A DNA stretch of 33,663 nt from Bacteriovoracaceae bacterium UBA6261 (GTDB lineage: Bacteria; Bdellovibrionota; Bacteriovoracia; Bacteriovoracales; Bacteriovoracaceae), in assembly GCA_002440825.1 (NCBI GenBank), contig DJVH01000035.1:1-33663 (forward strand), given 5' to 3'. Below the pieces are notes generated by a model. It ran no database searches. It saw only the letters and a list, made by a program, of their open reading frames with translations, and was not told the DNA's origin. The position numbers were made by a program, and so were the translations under genes. This document shows, piece after piece, positions 7,638 through 15,079 of the stretch (its first letter is position 1; each line of letters begins with the position of its first letter).

Positions 7638-8285
7638 TTGAAGATTTTGACCTTTTTTCTGATCATTTTTTCGTTTGCTTTAATCAGTTGTTCAACGAAG
7701 CGACCTGAAGGAAGTACAGAAGCTGAAATTCTTTTTAAAGAAGCCAAAGATCTCATGTCCAAATCCCGCTACATTCAGGCTACAGAGAAGTTAAACTCGA
7801 TAAGATCTCAGTACCCGTATAGCTATTACGCAACTCATGCAGAACTTCTCCAGGCAGATATTCTTTTTGCCCAGGAAAACTATGCAGAGGCAGCCTCAGC
7901 TTATATTTTGTTCCGCGATTTCCATCCGAAATACAACGAACTTGGGTATGTTATTTTCCGAATTTCCGAATCGTTTTATCGTCAGCTTCCTTCTACATTT
8001 GACCGCGATCTTACTGCAGGCGTTGAAGCGGTTAAATACTACAGAGAGCTCATTGATAATTATCCCAATACAGAATATGTAAAAGATGCTCAAACGCGCA
8101 TTAATCAGATCGAAGACATGCTTGAAAAGAAAGAAATTTACATTGCTGATTTTTACTTCAGAACTAAAGACTATGAAGCGGCAAAGGCTCGCTATGAAGA
8201 CATTTTAAAAACTCTAAAAAATAAAGATGAAAAGCTTCGCATTCTTACAAGAATTGATGAAGCTGCTTCACATATAAATCATTAA
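7638..8285 (+). CDS. bamD: Outer-membrane assembly lipoprotein BamD
   Basis: A 215-residue lipoprotein with a signal sequence and lipobox (ALISC, Cys18), followed by TPR-type repeats typical of BamD/ComL (for example KEAKDLMSKSRYIQATEKL and the YYATHAELLQADILFAQENY region). BamD sits on the inner face of the outer membrane and works with BamA to insert beta-barrel proteins. It is somewhat shorter than E. coli BamD (about 245), mainly at the C-terminus. The start codon is TTG at 7638, chosen because CTGGAG lies 6 bases upstream and the signal peptide begins exactly there. Two related TPR proteins are nearby (5220 and 8302), which makes the operon envelope-centred. Another YfgL/YbgF-type TPR lipoprotein is the only alternative I consider. 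Confidence 0.85.
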   Translation: MKILTFFLIIFSFALISCSTKRPEGSTEAEILFKEAKDLMSKSRYIQATEKLNSIRSQYPYSYYATHAELLQADILFAQENYAEAASAYILFRDFHPKYNELGYVIFRISESFYRQLPSTFDRDLTAGVEAVKYYRELIDNYPNTEYVKDAQTRINQIEDMLEKKEIYIADFYFRTKDYEAAKARYEDILKTLKNKDEKLRILTRIDEAASHINH

Positions 8286-8301
8286 TCCTGAGGTACAACG
8301 G

Positions 8302-9033
8302 ATGTATACTTCAAACAATGAACAACTTTTGAAATCTGCCAGAGAGTGCTTTGAAAAACAGGAATATAAAAAAGCGCAAGTGATTCTCAATGAAATCATC
8401 GAATCTGACGATGGCAATGTCGACGCACTTTTTCTTTTAGCAAACATTTTTCATATCAATGGTGAAATAGGGAAGGCGATAAAAGCCTTTAATAAAGTTC
8501 TCAATTTAAATCCTGAACACACTGATGCAGCGATCAGCTTATCAGTTCTTTATAATGATATTGGTCAATACGAAGACGCTCGAAAAGTTTTCGAAACTGC
8601 CAATGAAAGAGTAAAAGGGAAAACAAAAGGCGCAGGCCTCATGGAAGATAAACACATCAATAAAAAGTTTGCTTCGAAGCACTACGAAATTGCTGATCTT
8701 TATCTTTCCTACAACCGTTACGATGAAGCTTTATTCGAATACAATAAGGTCATCAGCCTTGACCCGGAAAATCTTGAAGCGCGAATTAAAATTGCTAAAG
8801 TTTATGCCAAAAAAGGCTTTATTGCTAAGGCCATTGAAGAACTCCGCACATTGAAAAACGAAGAACCAAACTTTGCTCCAGCTAGGATAGCATTGGGTGT
8901 TTTACATTATGGAAATGGAAACATTTTAGAAGCGCAAACAGAATGGGAAAAAGTGTTGTTAAAAGATCCATTCAATTCCGAAGCGAGTATGTATTTGAAT
9001 CTTTCTCGCACGGCCACAGAAACCAGATTATAA
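8302..9033 (+). CDS. TPR-repeat protein
   Basis: A 243-residue protein made of tandem tetratricopeptide repeats. Recognisable units include ALFLLANIFHINGEIGKAIK (residues ~43-62), the ISLSVLYNDIGQYEDARKVF unit, HYEIADLYLSYNRYDEALFE and AARI/ARIKIAKVYAKKGFIAKA, with the repeat-final motif LNPEH or LDPEN. There is no signal peptide, so it is probably cytoplasmic or a membrane-associated scaffold. It starts 16 bases after bamD with GAGG upstream of the ATG. It ends directly at a strong hairpin terminator, making it the last gene of the 5220-9033 operon. The partner is unknown. Confidence 0.85.
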   Translation: MYTSNNEQLLKSARECFEKQEYKKAQVILNEIIESDDGNVDALFLLANIFHINGEIGKAIKAFNKVLNLNPEHTDAAISLSVLYNDIGQYEDARKVFETANERVKGKTKGAGLMEDKHINKKFASKHYEIADLYLSYNRYDEALFEYNKVISLDPENLEARIKIAKVYAKKGFIAKAIEELRTLKNEEPNFAPARIALGVLHYGNGNILEAQTEWEKVLLKDPFNSEASMYLNLSRTATETRL

Positions 9034-9035
9034 AA

Positions 9036-9060
9036 AAAAAGCCCTCAACGAGGGCTTTTT
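9036..9060. terminator. Bidirectional intrinsic terminator
   Basis: GCCCTC-AAC-GAGGGC (9041-9055) is a perfect 6-bp GC-rich stem flanked by five A on the left and five T on the right, so both strands end in a U-tract. It separates the plus-strand TPR operon (stop at 9033) from the convergent fliW gene (stop at 9089). Confidence 0.9.
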
Positions 9061-9088
9061 AATTTCGATATACTTTAAAATTTCTTAA

Positions 9089-9661
9089 TTAAACTTCAGC
9101 GTTCTTGTTGTTATTGTTTGTCGTGTTTGCTGTTGCATTGTTTGCTTGAACAGTAGAAACGCCTTGCTCTTTATTGGCCACATTAACATTAGTTCTTTTT
9201 GAATCATCAGAAGCGTAGTTTACGATGTACTTCTTTAGATCCATATACATTTTGAAACGAACTTCAAGTTTTGAATCTTGAAGAACGATCTGTCTTGCAG
9301 TCTTTGTCTTGTTATTGATGATGATCGGAGCCTTTAAGTTAGCCGACATTTCAGTAACATTTTGTGGGATTGTAAGAACAGTATAGACAGAGGCATTAGA
9401 AAGGTTTTCCAGGCTCAAACTGTTAAGTTCAACTGGAAGAAGCTTTACCATGTAATTTGGTTGGAAAATTTTTGGCTCAATGATTGGAAAAGCTGTAGCA
9501 GCATCATCGATTGATTGAAGCCAAAGAATAAGCGTCTGATCACCTGGATCGACGATAAAAAACTTTTTTAGATTCTCAAAACCGAGTAAACCTTCTGTAA
9601 ACTCGATAATGTCCTTCTTATCGACTTCAAGTTCGCCGAATCGTGTTGTTTTGATTTTCAC
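9089..9661 (-). CDS. fliW: Flagellar assembly factor FliW
   Basis: A 190-residue FliW. The core (residues 1-150) begins MKIKTTRFGELEVDKKDI and contains FTEGLLGFE, a hallmark of the family, and the QSIDDAATAFPIIEP block. In other bacteria FliW binds both flagellin and CsrA. When flagellin is exported, FliW is freed and blocks CsrA allosterically, which restores flagellin translation. Here fliW lies 86 bases downstream of csrA on the same strand, consistent with that partnership. The last ~35 residues form an Asn/Thr/Ala-rich low-complexity tail not usual for the family. The start is GTG at 9661, with GGAGG 6 bases upstream. Confidence 0.95.
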   Translation of the reverse strand: MKIKTTRFGELEVDKKDIIEFTEGLLGFENLKKFFIVDPGDQTLILWLQSIDDAATAFPIIEPKIFQPNYMVKLLPVELNSLSLENLSNASVYTVLTIPQNVTEMSANLKAPIIINNKTKTARQIVLQDSKLEVRFKMYMDLKKYIVNYASDDSKRTNVNVANKEQGVSTVQANNATANTTNNNNKNAEV

Positions 9662-9747
9662 TCTCTGCCTCCGTTGAGCAAAATGGTCGAATACCGACCT
9701 CTGTCAACGATTCTAACAGTCGTAGGGGCAAACTTGCAAGCAGGAAA

Positions 9748-9978
9748 TTACTTCTTGTTTAACTCATTCGCTAAATTTGTAATGGAACTCAAATCGGCCT
9801 GGGAAGCTTCAGTGTTTTGGTCTTGGATGGCTTTGTATACTTCCTCACGGTGGATCTTAGTTTCCGGAGGTGCCTTAATACCCAAACGAACTTGCTTGCC
9901 CTTTATTTGAACGACGACGATTTTAATATGATCATCAATTGCGATGCTTTCGCCCAGCTTCCTTGTCAAAACCAGCAT
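9748..9978 (-). CDS. csrA: Carbon storage regulator CsrA
   Basis: A 76-residue RNA-binding translational regulator. The core MLVLTRKLGESIAIDDHIKI...VRLGIKAP is classic CsrA, with the RNA-contacting N-terminal strand (LTRKLGE) and the later Arg in VRLGI. The C-terminal ~20 residues (ASQADLSSITNLANELNKK) extend beyond the short enteric form, as in FliW-regulated CsrA proteins. The start is the ATG at 9978, where GAGG lies 6 bases upstream; an upstream in-frame extension to 10026 lacks support and would precede the invariant MLVLTRK. It acts on mRNA GGA motifs near ribosome-binding sites, probably flagellin mRNA, which is not in this window. It seems to be transcribed with fliW from a promoter at 10032-10060. 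Confidence 0.97.
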   Translation of the reverse strand: MLVLTRKLGESIAIDDHIKIVVVQIKGKQVRLGIKAPPETKIHREEVYKAIQDQNTEASQADLSSITNLANELNKK

Positions 9979-10031
9979 AACTAACCTCAAATTGCATTTG
10001 CCGGAACTTTCCTGCTCCGACCGCAATGCTT

Positions 10032-10060
10032 CATATATTATTCCTAAGATTAAAATGCAA
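10032..10060 (-). promoter_or_regulatory. Candidate csrA-fliW promoter
   Basis: On the minus strand TTGCAT (10060-10055), a 17-base spacer and TATATG (10037-10032) form a weak sigma-70-like promoter about 50 bases before the csrA start. It lies directly after the weak terminator at 10061-10082, supporting separate transcription of csrA-fliW. Motif evidence only. Confidence 0.35.
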
Positions 10061-10082
10061 GAAAAAACTAAATTATTTTAGT
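10061..10082 (-). terminator. Weak intrinsic terminator after flgL
   Basis: On the minus strand ACTAAA-ATAA-TTTAGT forms a 6-bp AT-rich hairpin followed by TTTTTC. It lies 35 bases after the flgL stop. The low GC content makes it inefficient at best. Confidence 0.35.
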
Positions 10083-10117
10083 CAGGATATGCGACGCTTC
10101 ACGTGAAAATACTGAAA

Positions 10118-11134
10118 TTAGCGGTGAAGAAAGTCCATGAGCGTTTGATTCATTACGCCCTGGGTTGACTGATAAGTCGTTTTTAAAACGGCTTGTTGCT
10201 TATTGATGTCAGAGAACAGATCGACAACATCAGCATCAAGAAGTGTACTTTTGCGGGCCATGTGTTCAACGTTCTCACTTTCAAGACCAGAACGTGAAGT
10301 TTCAACTGAATTAGTGATAGACCCAATTCGCGTTCTGAGAGTCACAAGTCGACTGATACTATTGTCGAATTTCTCGAGTAGACCCTGAATCATTTTAGGG
10401 TCGTTATTTTCCAGGGCATTTGTAAGTCCAGCGAGCTGAGCAAAAATGTTGTCGCGCGATTTAAATGGCACTATCGGATTGCCGTCTTCATCTGTCGCTG
10501 AAGCAAGGTCGCGGTTCAAATTATTTTTAGTACTCTGATCAAATTGATTGAATTGCTGAAGTGGGCTTTCGATTGTGCCGCCTTCTTCCGCACTATAGAA
10601 AACTTCTTCACCTGTTAAGTTGATCGGTACAAAGAAGTTTCGAGAGACTTCGAGTGAGATATGTCCGGTATCACCCTTGTAGGCGCCGTTGGCATCAAAA
10701 GGAACGGTGAGTGTACTTGTGCCTGAGAAAATATGCTTCAATCCAACTTTCTTGTTGGAAATGGCCAGGGCCTGGTTGTAGAGCTGCTGAACTTCGTTAG
10801 CGACGTTTTTTCTTACGTCAGCGTTGAAGAAATCAGAAGACTGAGCGATGGCAATTTCTTTTGCCTTGGTGATGATTTCAGTGAGCTCTTCAAGAGATTT
10901 CTCAGTGACATTCAGGTTGAGAAGAGCAAATTCAGAATTTTTCAGATATTGAACGTTGTCATTTGTCGATGAAGTCAACGCCATGGCTTCTACGTTACTG
11001 ACTGGATTGTCAGACGGCTTGGTAATCTGCTTCAGGGTTGAACCCTTTAATTGCAAATCTTCCATCTTCGCTTTCGTCTTATTAAGAGCGTATTTTAAAG
11101 CGGCAGTGGAGCTATTTTCAGAGACTCTAGTCAT
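10118..11134 (-). CDS. flgL: Flagellar hook-filament junction protein FlgL
   Basis: A 338-residue flagellin-like protein (HAP3) that joins the hook to the filament after export by the flagellar type III system. The conserved N-terminal helix region (ALNKTKAKMEDLQLKGSTLK, then SNVEAMALTSSTN) and C-terminal helix (ESENVEHMARKSTLLDADVVDLFSDINKQQAVL) are both present. These pair as coiled coils in the assembled protein. The length is near the usual ~310-400. The ATG at 11134 is preceded by AAGGG. It follows flgK by 11 bases and is the last gene before the csrA promoter region, so it closes the flg operon. Confidence 0.95.
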   Translation of the reverse strand: MTRVSENSSTAALKYALNKTKAKMEDLQLKGSTLKQITKPSDNPVSNVEAMALTSSTNDNVQYLKNSEFALLNLNVTEKSLEELTEIITKAKEIAIAQSSDFFNADVRKNVANEVQQLYNQALAISNKKVGLKHIFSGTSTLTVPFDANGAYKGDTGHISLEVSRNFFVPINLTGEEVFYSAEEGGTIESPLQQFNQFDQSTKNNLNRDLASATDEDGNPIVPFKSRDNIFAQLAGLTNALENNDPKMIQGLLEKFDNSISRLVTLRTRIGSITNSVETSRSGLESENVEHMARKSTLLDADVVDLFSDINKQQAVLKTTYQSTQGVMNQTLMDFLHR

Positions 11135-11145
11135 CTATCTATCCC

Positions 11146-12609
11146 TTACCTTTTCAATTCCAAAACTGTTTTAAACATTTCATCGGCAGCCTGCATGATT
11201 TTAGCAGAAGCTTCATAGGCATGCTGAAACCGAACCATGTTCGAAGTTTCTTCATCGATTGAAACACCAGTTAAGCGTTCGCGAATACTCGTTGCCTGAG
11301 CAAGAAGTCCACTGGCTTGTTCAGAGTCAAGGCGAGCTTTTCCTGTTTCAAGACCGATGTTCCCGATTGTCTGAAGATATTTTTCTTCAAGCGTAACACT
11401 ATCTTCGCCTGCAATTCTTTCATGCTGGAGTTTGGAAATAGCGATGGCCACCCGGTTGTCACCTGGAGCATTTGGAGCAAGAGCAGCTGCGATATTGCTC
11501 AGGTCGCTTTTCACCGAATCGGAAAGATCGATACCTAGAGCAGCACCTTCTTTCTCCAGAGGTTGAACAAAGAAATCTAAGCCTGTCGTAAGACCCTTTG
11601 GATCAGCGGCCACAGGTTTTCCGTCTGGACCGATCGTAATCGGACGGTTTACGAAACCCTGACGGTGAATGGAGTTCACCGAAGATGTAAATTGATAGGC
11701 GATACCATCAATATCGTCCTGTAATTTACGAAGATCTTCGTTTCGCACTTTAATGATTGAAGCGAGCGATCCACTTTGAAATTTATTTGTCACTGGTTGA
11801 GATGGACGATCTTTCAAAACAATTTCCACTGATCCATTCATGTTATTTGAAGAATCAATTTTGTTTTTGCTGACGACAGCAAGCTCTTGAGCCTGCAGAC
11901 CGGTAACCAGAGTGCCAATTCCCTGTGCTGTAATAACGAAACGATTTTTTTCGTCTGTGTAAGTATGGACTTTGAAAAATTCAGAAAGATTTTTAATTGC
12001 AAGGTCGCGCTGGTCACGCAAGTCGCCAGTTTCGCCTTGTTGAGCTTCAATTGTTGCAATTTTGCCGTTGAGGTCAGCGATGTGGCCAAGGAGCCTGTTG
12101 GCTTCACTTACAGTTGTTGAAATTTTTCTATCGATATTCGAAGCCTGCATGTCGAGTGTTTCACGGATGCGACGAAAATCCTTTACTACCATGCCCGCAT
12201 TGTCGCGAACGACTGAACGGATCGTTTCATTTTCAGGTTGGTTGGCCAGTTCTCTGAACGAGTTGAAAAACTTATTGAGGATTTGATTCAGTCCTTCAGA
12301 ATCGATTTCATTAAAAATACTTTCGATCTGATCCAGGTTCTCACTTCTGGCATCGTAATATTTGCTTGAAGAAAGAGCATTGTTCAGGCGCTTATTGATA
12401 AATTCATCGTTGACTCTGTTGACGCCATCAACCTTTACCCCCGTTCCCTGTGTAAAACCACCATGGGAAATGGGAATAGATGTAGATTGCATAACTTTTT
12501 GGCGCGAATATCCTTCAGTGTTGACGTTAGACAAGTTGTGACCGGTCACTTCGAGTGATTTCTTTGAAGCGAATAATCCGGATTTCCCAATGCCTAATAA
12601 ATCAGCCAC
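11146..12609 (-). CDS. flgK: Flagellar hook-associated protein FlgK
   Basis: A 487-residue HAP1, the first junction protein on top of the hook. The N-terminus shows the rod/hook/HAP signature (SLEVTGHNLSNVNTEGYSRQ, residues ~18-37). The C-terminus has the matching helix (ETSNMVRFQHAYEASAKIMQAADEMFKTVLEL). The start is GTG at 12609, with AAGGAG 6 bases upstream. It is translated 9 bases after the flgN-like gene and 11 bases before flgL, as expected for chaperone-substrate neighbours: FlgN normally escorts FlgK and FlgL to the export gate. The middle domain is shorter than in Salmonella FlgK (about 550 residues). Confidence 0.96.
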   Translation of the reverse strand: MADLLGIGKSGLFASKKSLEVTGHNLSNVNTEGYSRQKVMQSTSIPISHGGFTQGTGVKVDGVNRVNDEFINKRLNNALSSSKYYDARSENLDQIESIFNEIDSEGLNQILNKFFNSFRELANQPENETIRSVVRDNAGMVVKDFRRIRETLDMQASNIDRKISTTVSEANRLLGHIADLNGKIATIEAQQGETGDLRDQRDLAIKNLSEFFKVHTYTDEKNRFVITAQGIGTLVTGLQAQELAVVSKNKIDSSNNMNGSVEIVLKDRPSQPVTNKFQSGSLASIIKVRNEDLRKLQDDIDGIAYQFTSSVNSIHRQGFVNRPITIGPDGKPVAADPKGLTTGLDFFVQPLEKEGAALGIDLSDSVKSDLSNIAAALAPNAPGDNRVAIAISKLQHERIAGEDSVTLEEKYLQTIGNIGLETGKARLDSEQASGLLAQATSIRERLTGVSIDEETSNMVRFQHAYEASAKIMQAADEMFKTVLELKR

Positions 12610-12618
12610 GTCGTCTCC

Positions 12619-13110
12619 TTAGGTGCTCGTGCTTACAGCAGAGCCTCTGGAAGTATACGTCGAATAATTTTTCTTCCCCGTAGCCTCAAGGCGGATTTGC
12701 TTAAGTGAGAGTAATGCTTTGTTGATAAAAAGTTGGTTGCGCTTGTTCTGCGCTTGAATTTTTTCAATGATGTCGATGAGAAGAGCATTAAAGCGAAATA
12801 AGTGTTTTTGCTTTTTTTCTACTTCATAACTAGTCATGACTTCCAATAATTTGGATACACTGTCGATTTCCTTTTCTGGAAATAAATTATTCAATTCTTT
12901 GATGATGTCTTTGCGGATTGTCTCAAGAGCACTGATGCGTGCAATGATTTCATTCTTTTCAGCAAGTTTTTCTTCAAGCTGATCGAGTTCGCTTTGCAAT
13001 AGCAATGAGTATTCGTCACAAGTAACGTTGAAAAGTGCATTGTGCTCTTCACAGAAACGTTTCCATAAATCAGTGACTTCAAAGTATAAAATGGCCAGTT
13101 TGTCGTTCAT
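12619..13110 (-). CDS. flgN: FlgN-like flagellar export chaperone
   Basis: A 163-residue, almost entirely helical and highly charged protein, with the LYFEVTDLWKRFCEEHNALF opening and long heptad-like helices typical of FlgN. FlgN binds FlgK and FlgL before export. Sequence similarity in this family is low, so the call depends heavily on position: directly after flgM and 9 bases before flgK. I chose the ATG at 13110 because GGAG lies 5 bases upstream; a TTG 24 bases earlier is possible but has no ribosome-binding site. Confidence 0.75.
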   Translation of the reverse strand: MNDKLAILYFEVTDLWKRFCEEHNALFNVTCDEYSLLLQSELDQLEEKLAEKNEIIARISALETIRKDIIKELNNLFPEKEIDSVSKLLEVMTSYEVEKKQKHLFRFNALLIDIIEKIQAQNKRNQLFINKALLSLKQIRLEATGKKNYSTYTSRGSAVSTST

Positions 13111-13147
13111 TCGAGCTCCATCCATGGTTCTCAAAAAGGGTTGTGGC

Positions 13148-13471
13148 TTAGAACTCTTGTTCTAAGATTTTATCGCTTAAAGCATCGTAATCGACTTTGT
13201 AAGAACCATCGGCGATTTGAGCTTTCAAACGGGCAATCTTATCAGAGTTGTCTATAGCTGGAGCAGCATCCGCTACTTTTTTGATTCTTGAAAAATCTTT
13301 AATTGCATCTGGGATATCGACTTTAGAATCTGCTTTTGAAAAAGTTTCCAATTCATTTTTTCTTGATTCAGAATTTCTCTTCAATCCTGCAGAGCCGACT
13401 TTACCGCTCTCACGAGTATCTTTTTTCGGTAAGAAAATCGATCTTGATGATGTACTGTCAATTGAACTCAT
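13148..13471 (-). CDS. flgM: Anti-sigma-28 factor FlgM
   Basis: A 107-residue protein. The C-terminal half carries the FlgM pattern: DKIARLKAQIADGSYKVDYDALSDKIL (residues ~78-104), preceded by a segment rich in Asp, Ala and Lys. FlgM binds and silences FliA until it is exported through the completed hook-basal body, which delays late genes. The N-terminal ~50 residues are Ser/Lys-rich and probably disordered, which suits export. The ATG at 13471 overlaps the flgJ stop (ATGA) and has GGAG about 8 bases upstream. The presence of FlgM fits the sigma-28 promoter at 353-379. Confidence 0.85.
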   Translation of the reverse strand: MSSIDSTSSRSIFLPKKDTRESGKVGSAGLKRNSESRKNELETFSKADSKVDIPDAIKDFSRIKKVADAAPAIDNSDKIARLKAQIADGSYKVDYDALSDKILEQEF

Positions 13472-13965
13472 GGCTTATCTCCTTCTGAGCTCGGATTTGC
13501 TTTGTTTATAGCATCCGGGGCCACAGGGGCAGATTCATTCTTCCCCATCTCTATTGTATCACGGTTTTTGTGTAGCTTGTAGCTAGGCAAATTGTGGTGG
13601 ATCATGTCGGCCTGTGCTTCATATTGTTTCAGGGCCATTTCATTGCGCAGCCGTTTGGGGTAAATCTGGTCCAGAATGATATTCTGAAGGCCAAGATTGT
13701 TCTGTTTAGACATCGTTTTCGCCCGTTCAGATGTCTGCAAAGACTTATAAAAATCCATACCCGAATCTTCACCTGGAGTTTCGTCAATTGTCTGATTCAT
13801 TTGCTTGAGCATAGCTTCGGCAAACTGGGACTCCATGCTTTCTGCGACTTCTTGAAACTGCTTCGGTATATATTTGCGGTCATCCACTGGCTTAGTATCA
13901 AGCGAGCGTGCCTGTTTAGTATTGAGATTAATTCCACGATTGATGTTTGTTTCTGAAACACTCAT
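13468..13965 (-). CDS. flgJ: FlgJ-type rod-binding protein (no muramidase domain)
   Basis: A 165-residue protein matching the N-terminal rod-capping domain of FlgJ: QFQEVAESMESQFAEAMLKQMNQTI, with the ESxFxxxxLKxM-like core. The peptidoglycan hydrolase domain found in enteric FlgJ is absent, as in many non-enteric bacteria, so a separate hydrolase would be needed to pass the wall. The C-terminal ~40 residues are polar and Pro/Ser-rich. The ATG at 13965 is preferred (AGGA 9 bases upstream); an in-frame ATG at 14004 lies inside a 21-base palindrome and lacks a ribosome-binding site. Its stop overlaps the flgM start. Confidence 0.85.
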   Translation of the reverse strand: MSVSETNINRGINLNTKQARSLDTKPVDDRKYIPKQFQEVAESMESQFAEAMLKQMNQTIDETPGEDSGMDFYKSLQTSERAKTMSKQNNLGLQNIILDQIYPKRLRNEMALKQYEAQADMIHHNLPSYKLHKNRDTIEMGKNESAPVAPDAINKANPSSEGDKP

Positions 13966-13991
13966 GAGAACTCGTCCTAAGTTATGAGCAA

Positions 13992-14012
13992 AGTCCCCAA
14001 TCATTGGGGACT
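13992..14012. repeat. 21-base perfect palindrome in the flgI-flgJ gap
   Basis: Two perfect 10-base arms (AGTCCCCAAT at 13992-14001 and its complement at 14003-14012) flank a single central base. As minus-strand RNA it would fold into a 7-bp GC-rich stem extended by A-U pairs, followed by only UUUGCUC, a poor U-tract. It lies between the flgI stop (14066) and the chosen flgJ start (13965). Confidence 0.8.
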
Positions 14013-14065
14013 AAAAAATTTTAGCATGAAGAAATTCTTAAAAGCTAGCTATAAAAAATACAGGA

Positions 14066-15070
14066 CTAAATGAGTTCAATATCCCCCACTAAAGCACCAT
14101 CGCGCTTAAGTGTTTGAAAAATTGAAATCAGATCTTCCGGCGCTACACCAAAAGCATTCAGGCTCTTAACCAGCTCGTTAAGTGAAGTTCCTTTTTCCAT
14201 ATAATAGACAGTATTTGGCTTTCCGCCTTTGGAGCCTCCGTCATCTTTAACTTCAATCGTAAGATCTCCATGACTGATGGCCACAGGGGAGACCATGACA
14301 TCTCCACCGGCCACAATTGTTCCGGTTCGTTCGTTAATGACTATCTTTGCAGAACGATCAGCATTAACTTTGAAATTTTCAATAACGGCCATCAATTGAA
14401 CGACATTTCGTTCGTAAACTGACGGCACAATAAGGTCAATTGTTGTTGAATCTTTTGCTGAAGCGAATTTCCCTCCAAGCTCTTCGTTAATGACTTTTTC
14501 AATTCGGGCAGCAGTTGTGAAGTCAGGGTTGTTAAGACTCAAGCGCAATGAATTCTTTTTTTCAAACTCCGTCAGAACTTCTTTTTCCACAGTCGCACCA
14601 CTTGGAATTGTTCCAGTTGTCGCGAACTTTGCTCCCTTTTTTAATCCACCAATTGAAAGAGGTCCAGCTCCAACGGCGTAAATATTTCCATCACCGCCTT
14701 TGAGTGGAGTTACAAGAAGAGTTCCTCCAGCAAGAGATGAAGCATCACCGATTGAGGATATGGTAAGATCAATTTTTTGCCCAACTCTGGCAAAAGCAGG
14801 AAGCTTTGCTGTAACCACTACCGCTGCCACGTTTTTTGATGTGATTTCAGATTTGGGATTCAAGCCAAGTTTTTCAAACATTTTTTTCAATGATGTGTTG
14901 GTAATTTCACCACCTGCATCTCCTGTCCCATTGAGACCGATGACCAGACCATAACCGATAATAGGATTTTCACGCACTCCTTTTACAGTGACGAGGTCTT
15001 TCAAGCGGCTGGGAGCAGAATAAGCTGCTTGTGAAAGAATGAGGGTTAAAGCTAAAAATGTTTTCTTCAT
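14066..15070 (-). CDS. flgI: Flagellar P-ring protein FlgI
   Basis: A 334-residue protein with a cleavable signal peptide (MKKTFLALTLILSQAAYSA, cleavage after residue ~19), followed by RLKDLVTVKGVRENPIIGYGLVIGLNGTGD, which is diagnostic for FlgI. Further conserved blocks are TAKLPAFARVGQKIDLTISS, the GGTLLVTPLKGGDG region and VINERTGTIVAGGDV. FlgI polymerises in the periplasm around the distal rod as the peptidoglycan-associated P ring, usually with help from FlgA. The length is slightly below the usual ~350-370. It lies 9 bases after flgH. Confidence 0.97.
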   Translation of the reverse strand: MKKTFLALTLILSQAAYSAPSRLKDLVTVKGVRENPIIGYGLVIGLNGTGDAGGEITNTSLKKMFEKLGLNPKSEITSKNVAAVVVTAKLPAFARVGQKIDLTISSIGDASSLAGGTLLVTPLKGGDGNIYAVGAGPLSIGGLKKGAKFATTGTIPSGATVEKEVLTEFEKKNSLRLSLNNPDFTTAARIEKVINEELGGKFASAKDSTTIDLIVPSVYERNVVQLMAVIENFKVNADRSAKIVINERTGTIVAGGDVMVSPVAISHGDLTIEVKDDGGSKGGKPNTVYYMEKGTSLNELVKSLNAFGVAPEDLISIFQTLKRDGALVGDIELI

Positions 15071-15079
15071 ACGCTATTC

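Noticed and set aside
9790..9800. GCCGATTT on the minus strand inside csrA as a possible sigma-28 -10 for fliW
   Set aside because: No TAAAGTTT-like -35 lies 11 bases upstream; it is explained by csrA codons.
13594..13956. 120-residue plus-strand open frame
   Set aside because: Antisense to flgJ, which has clear family motifs, and lacks a ribosome-binding site.
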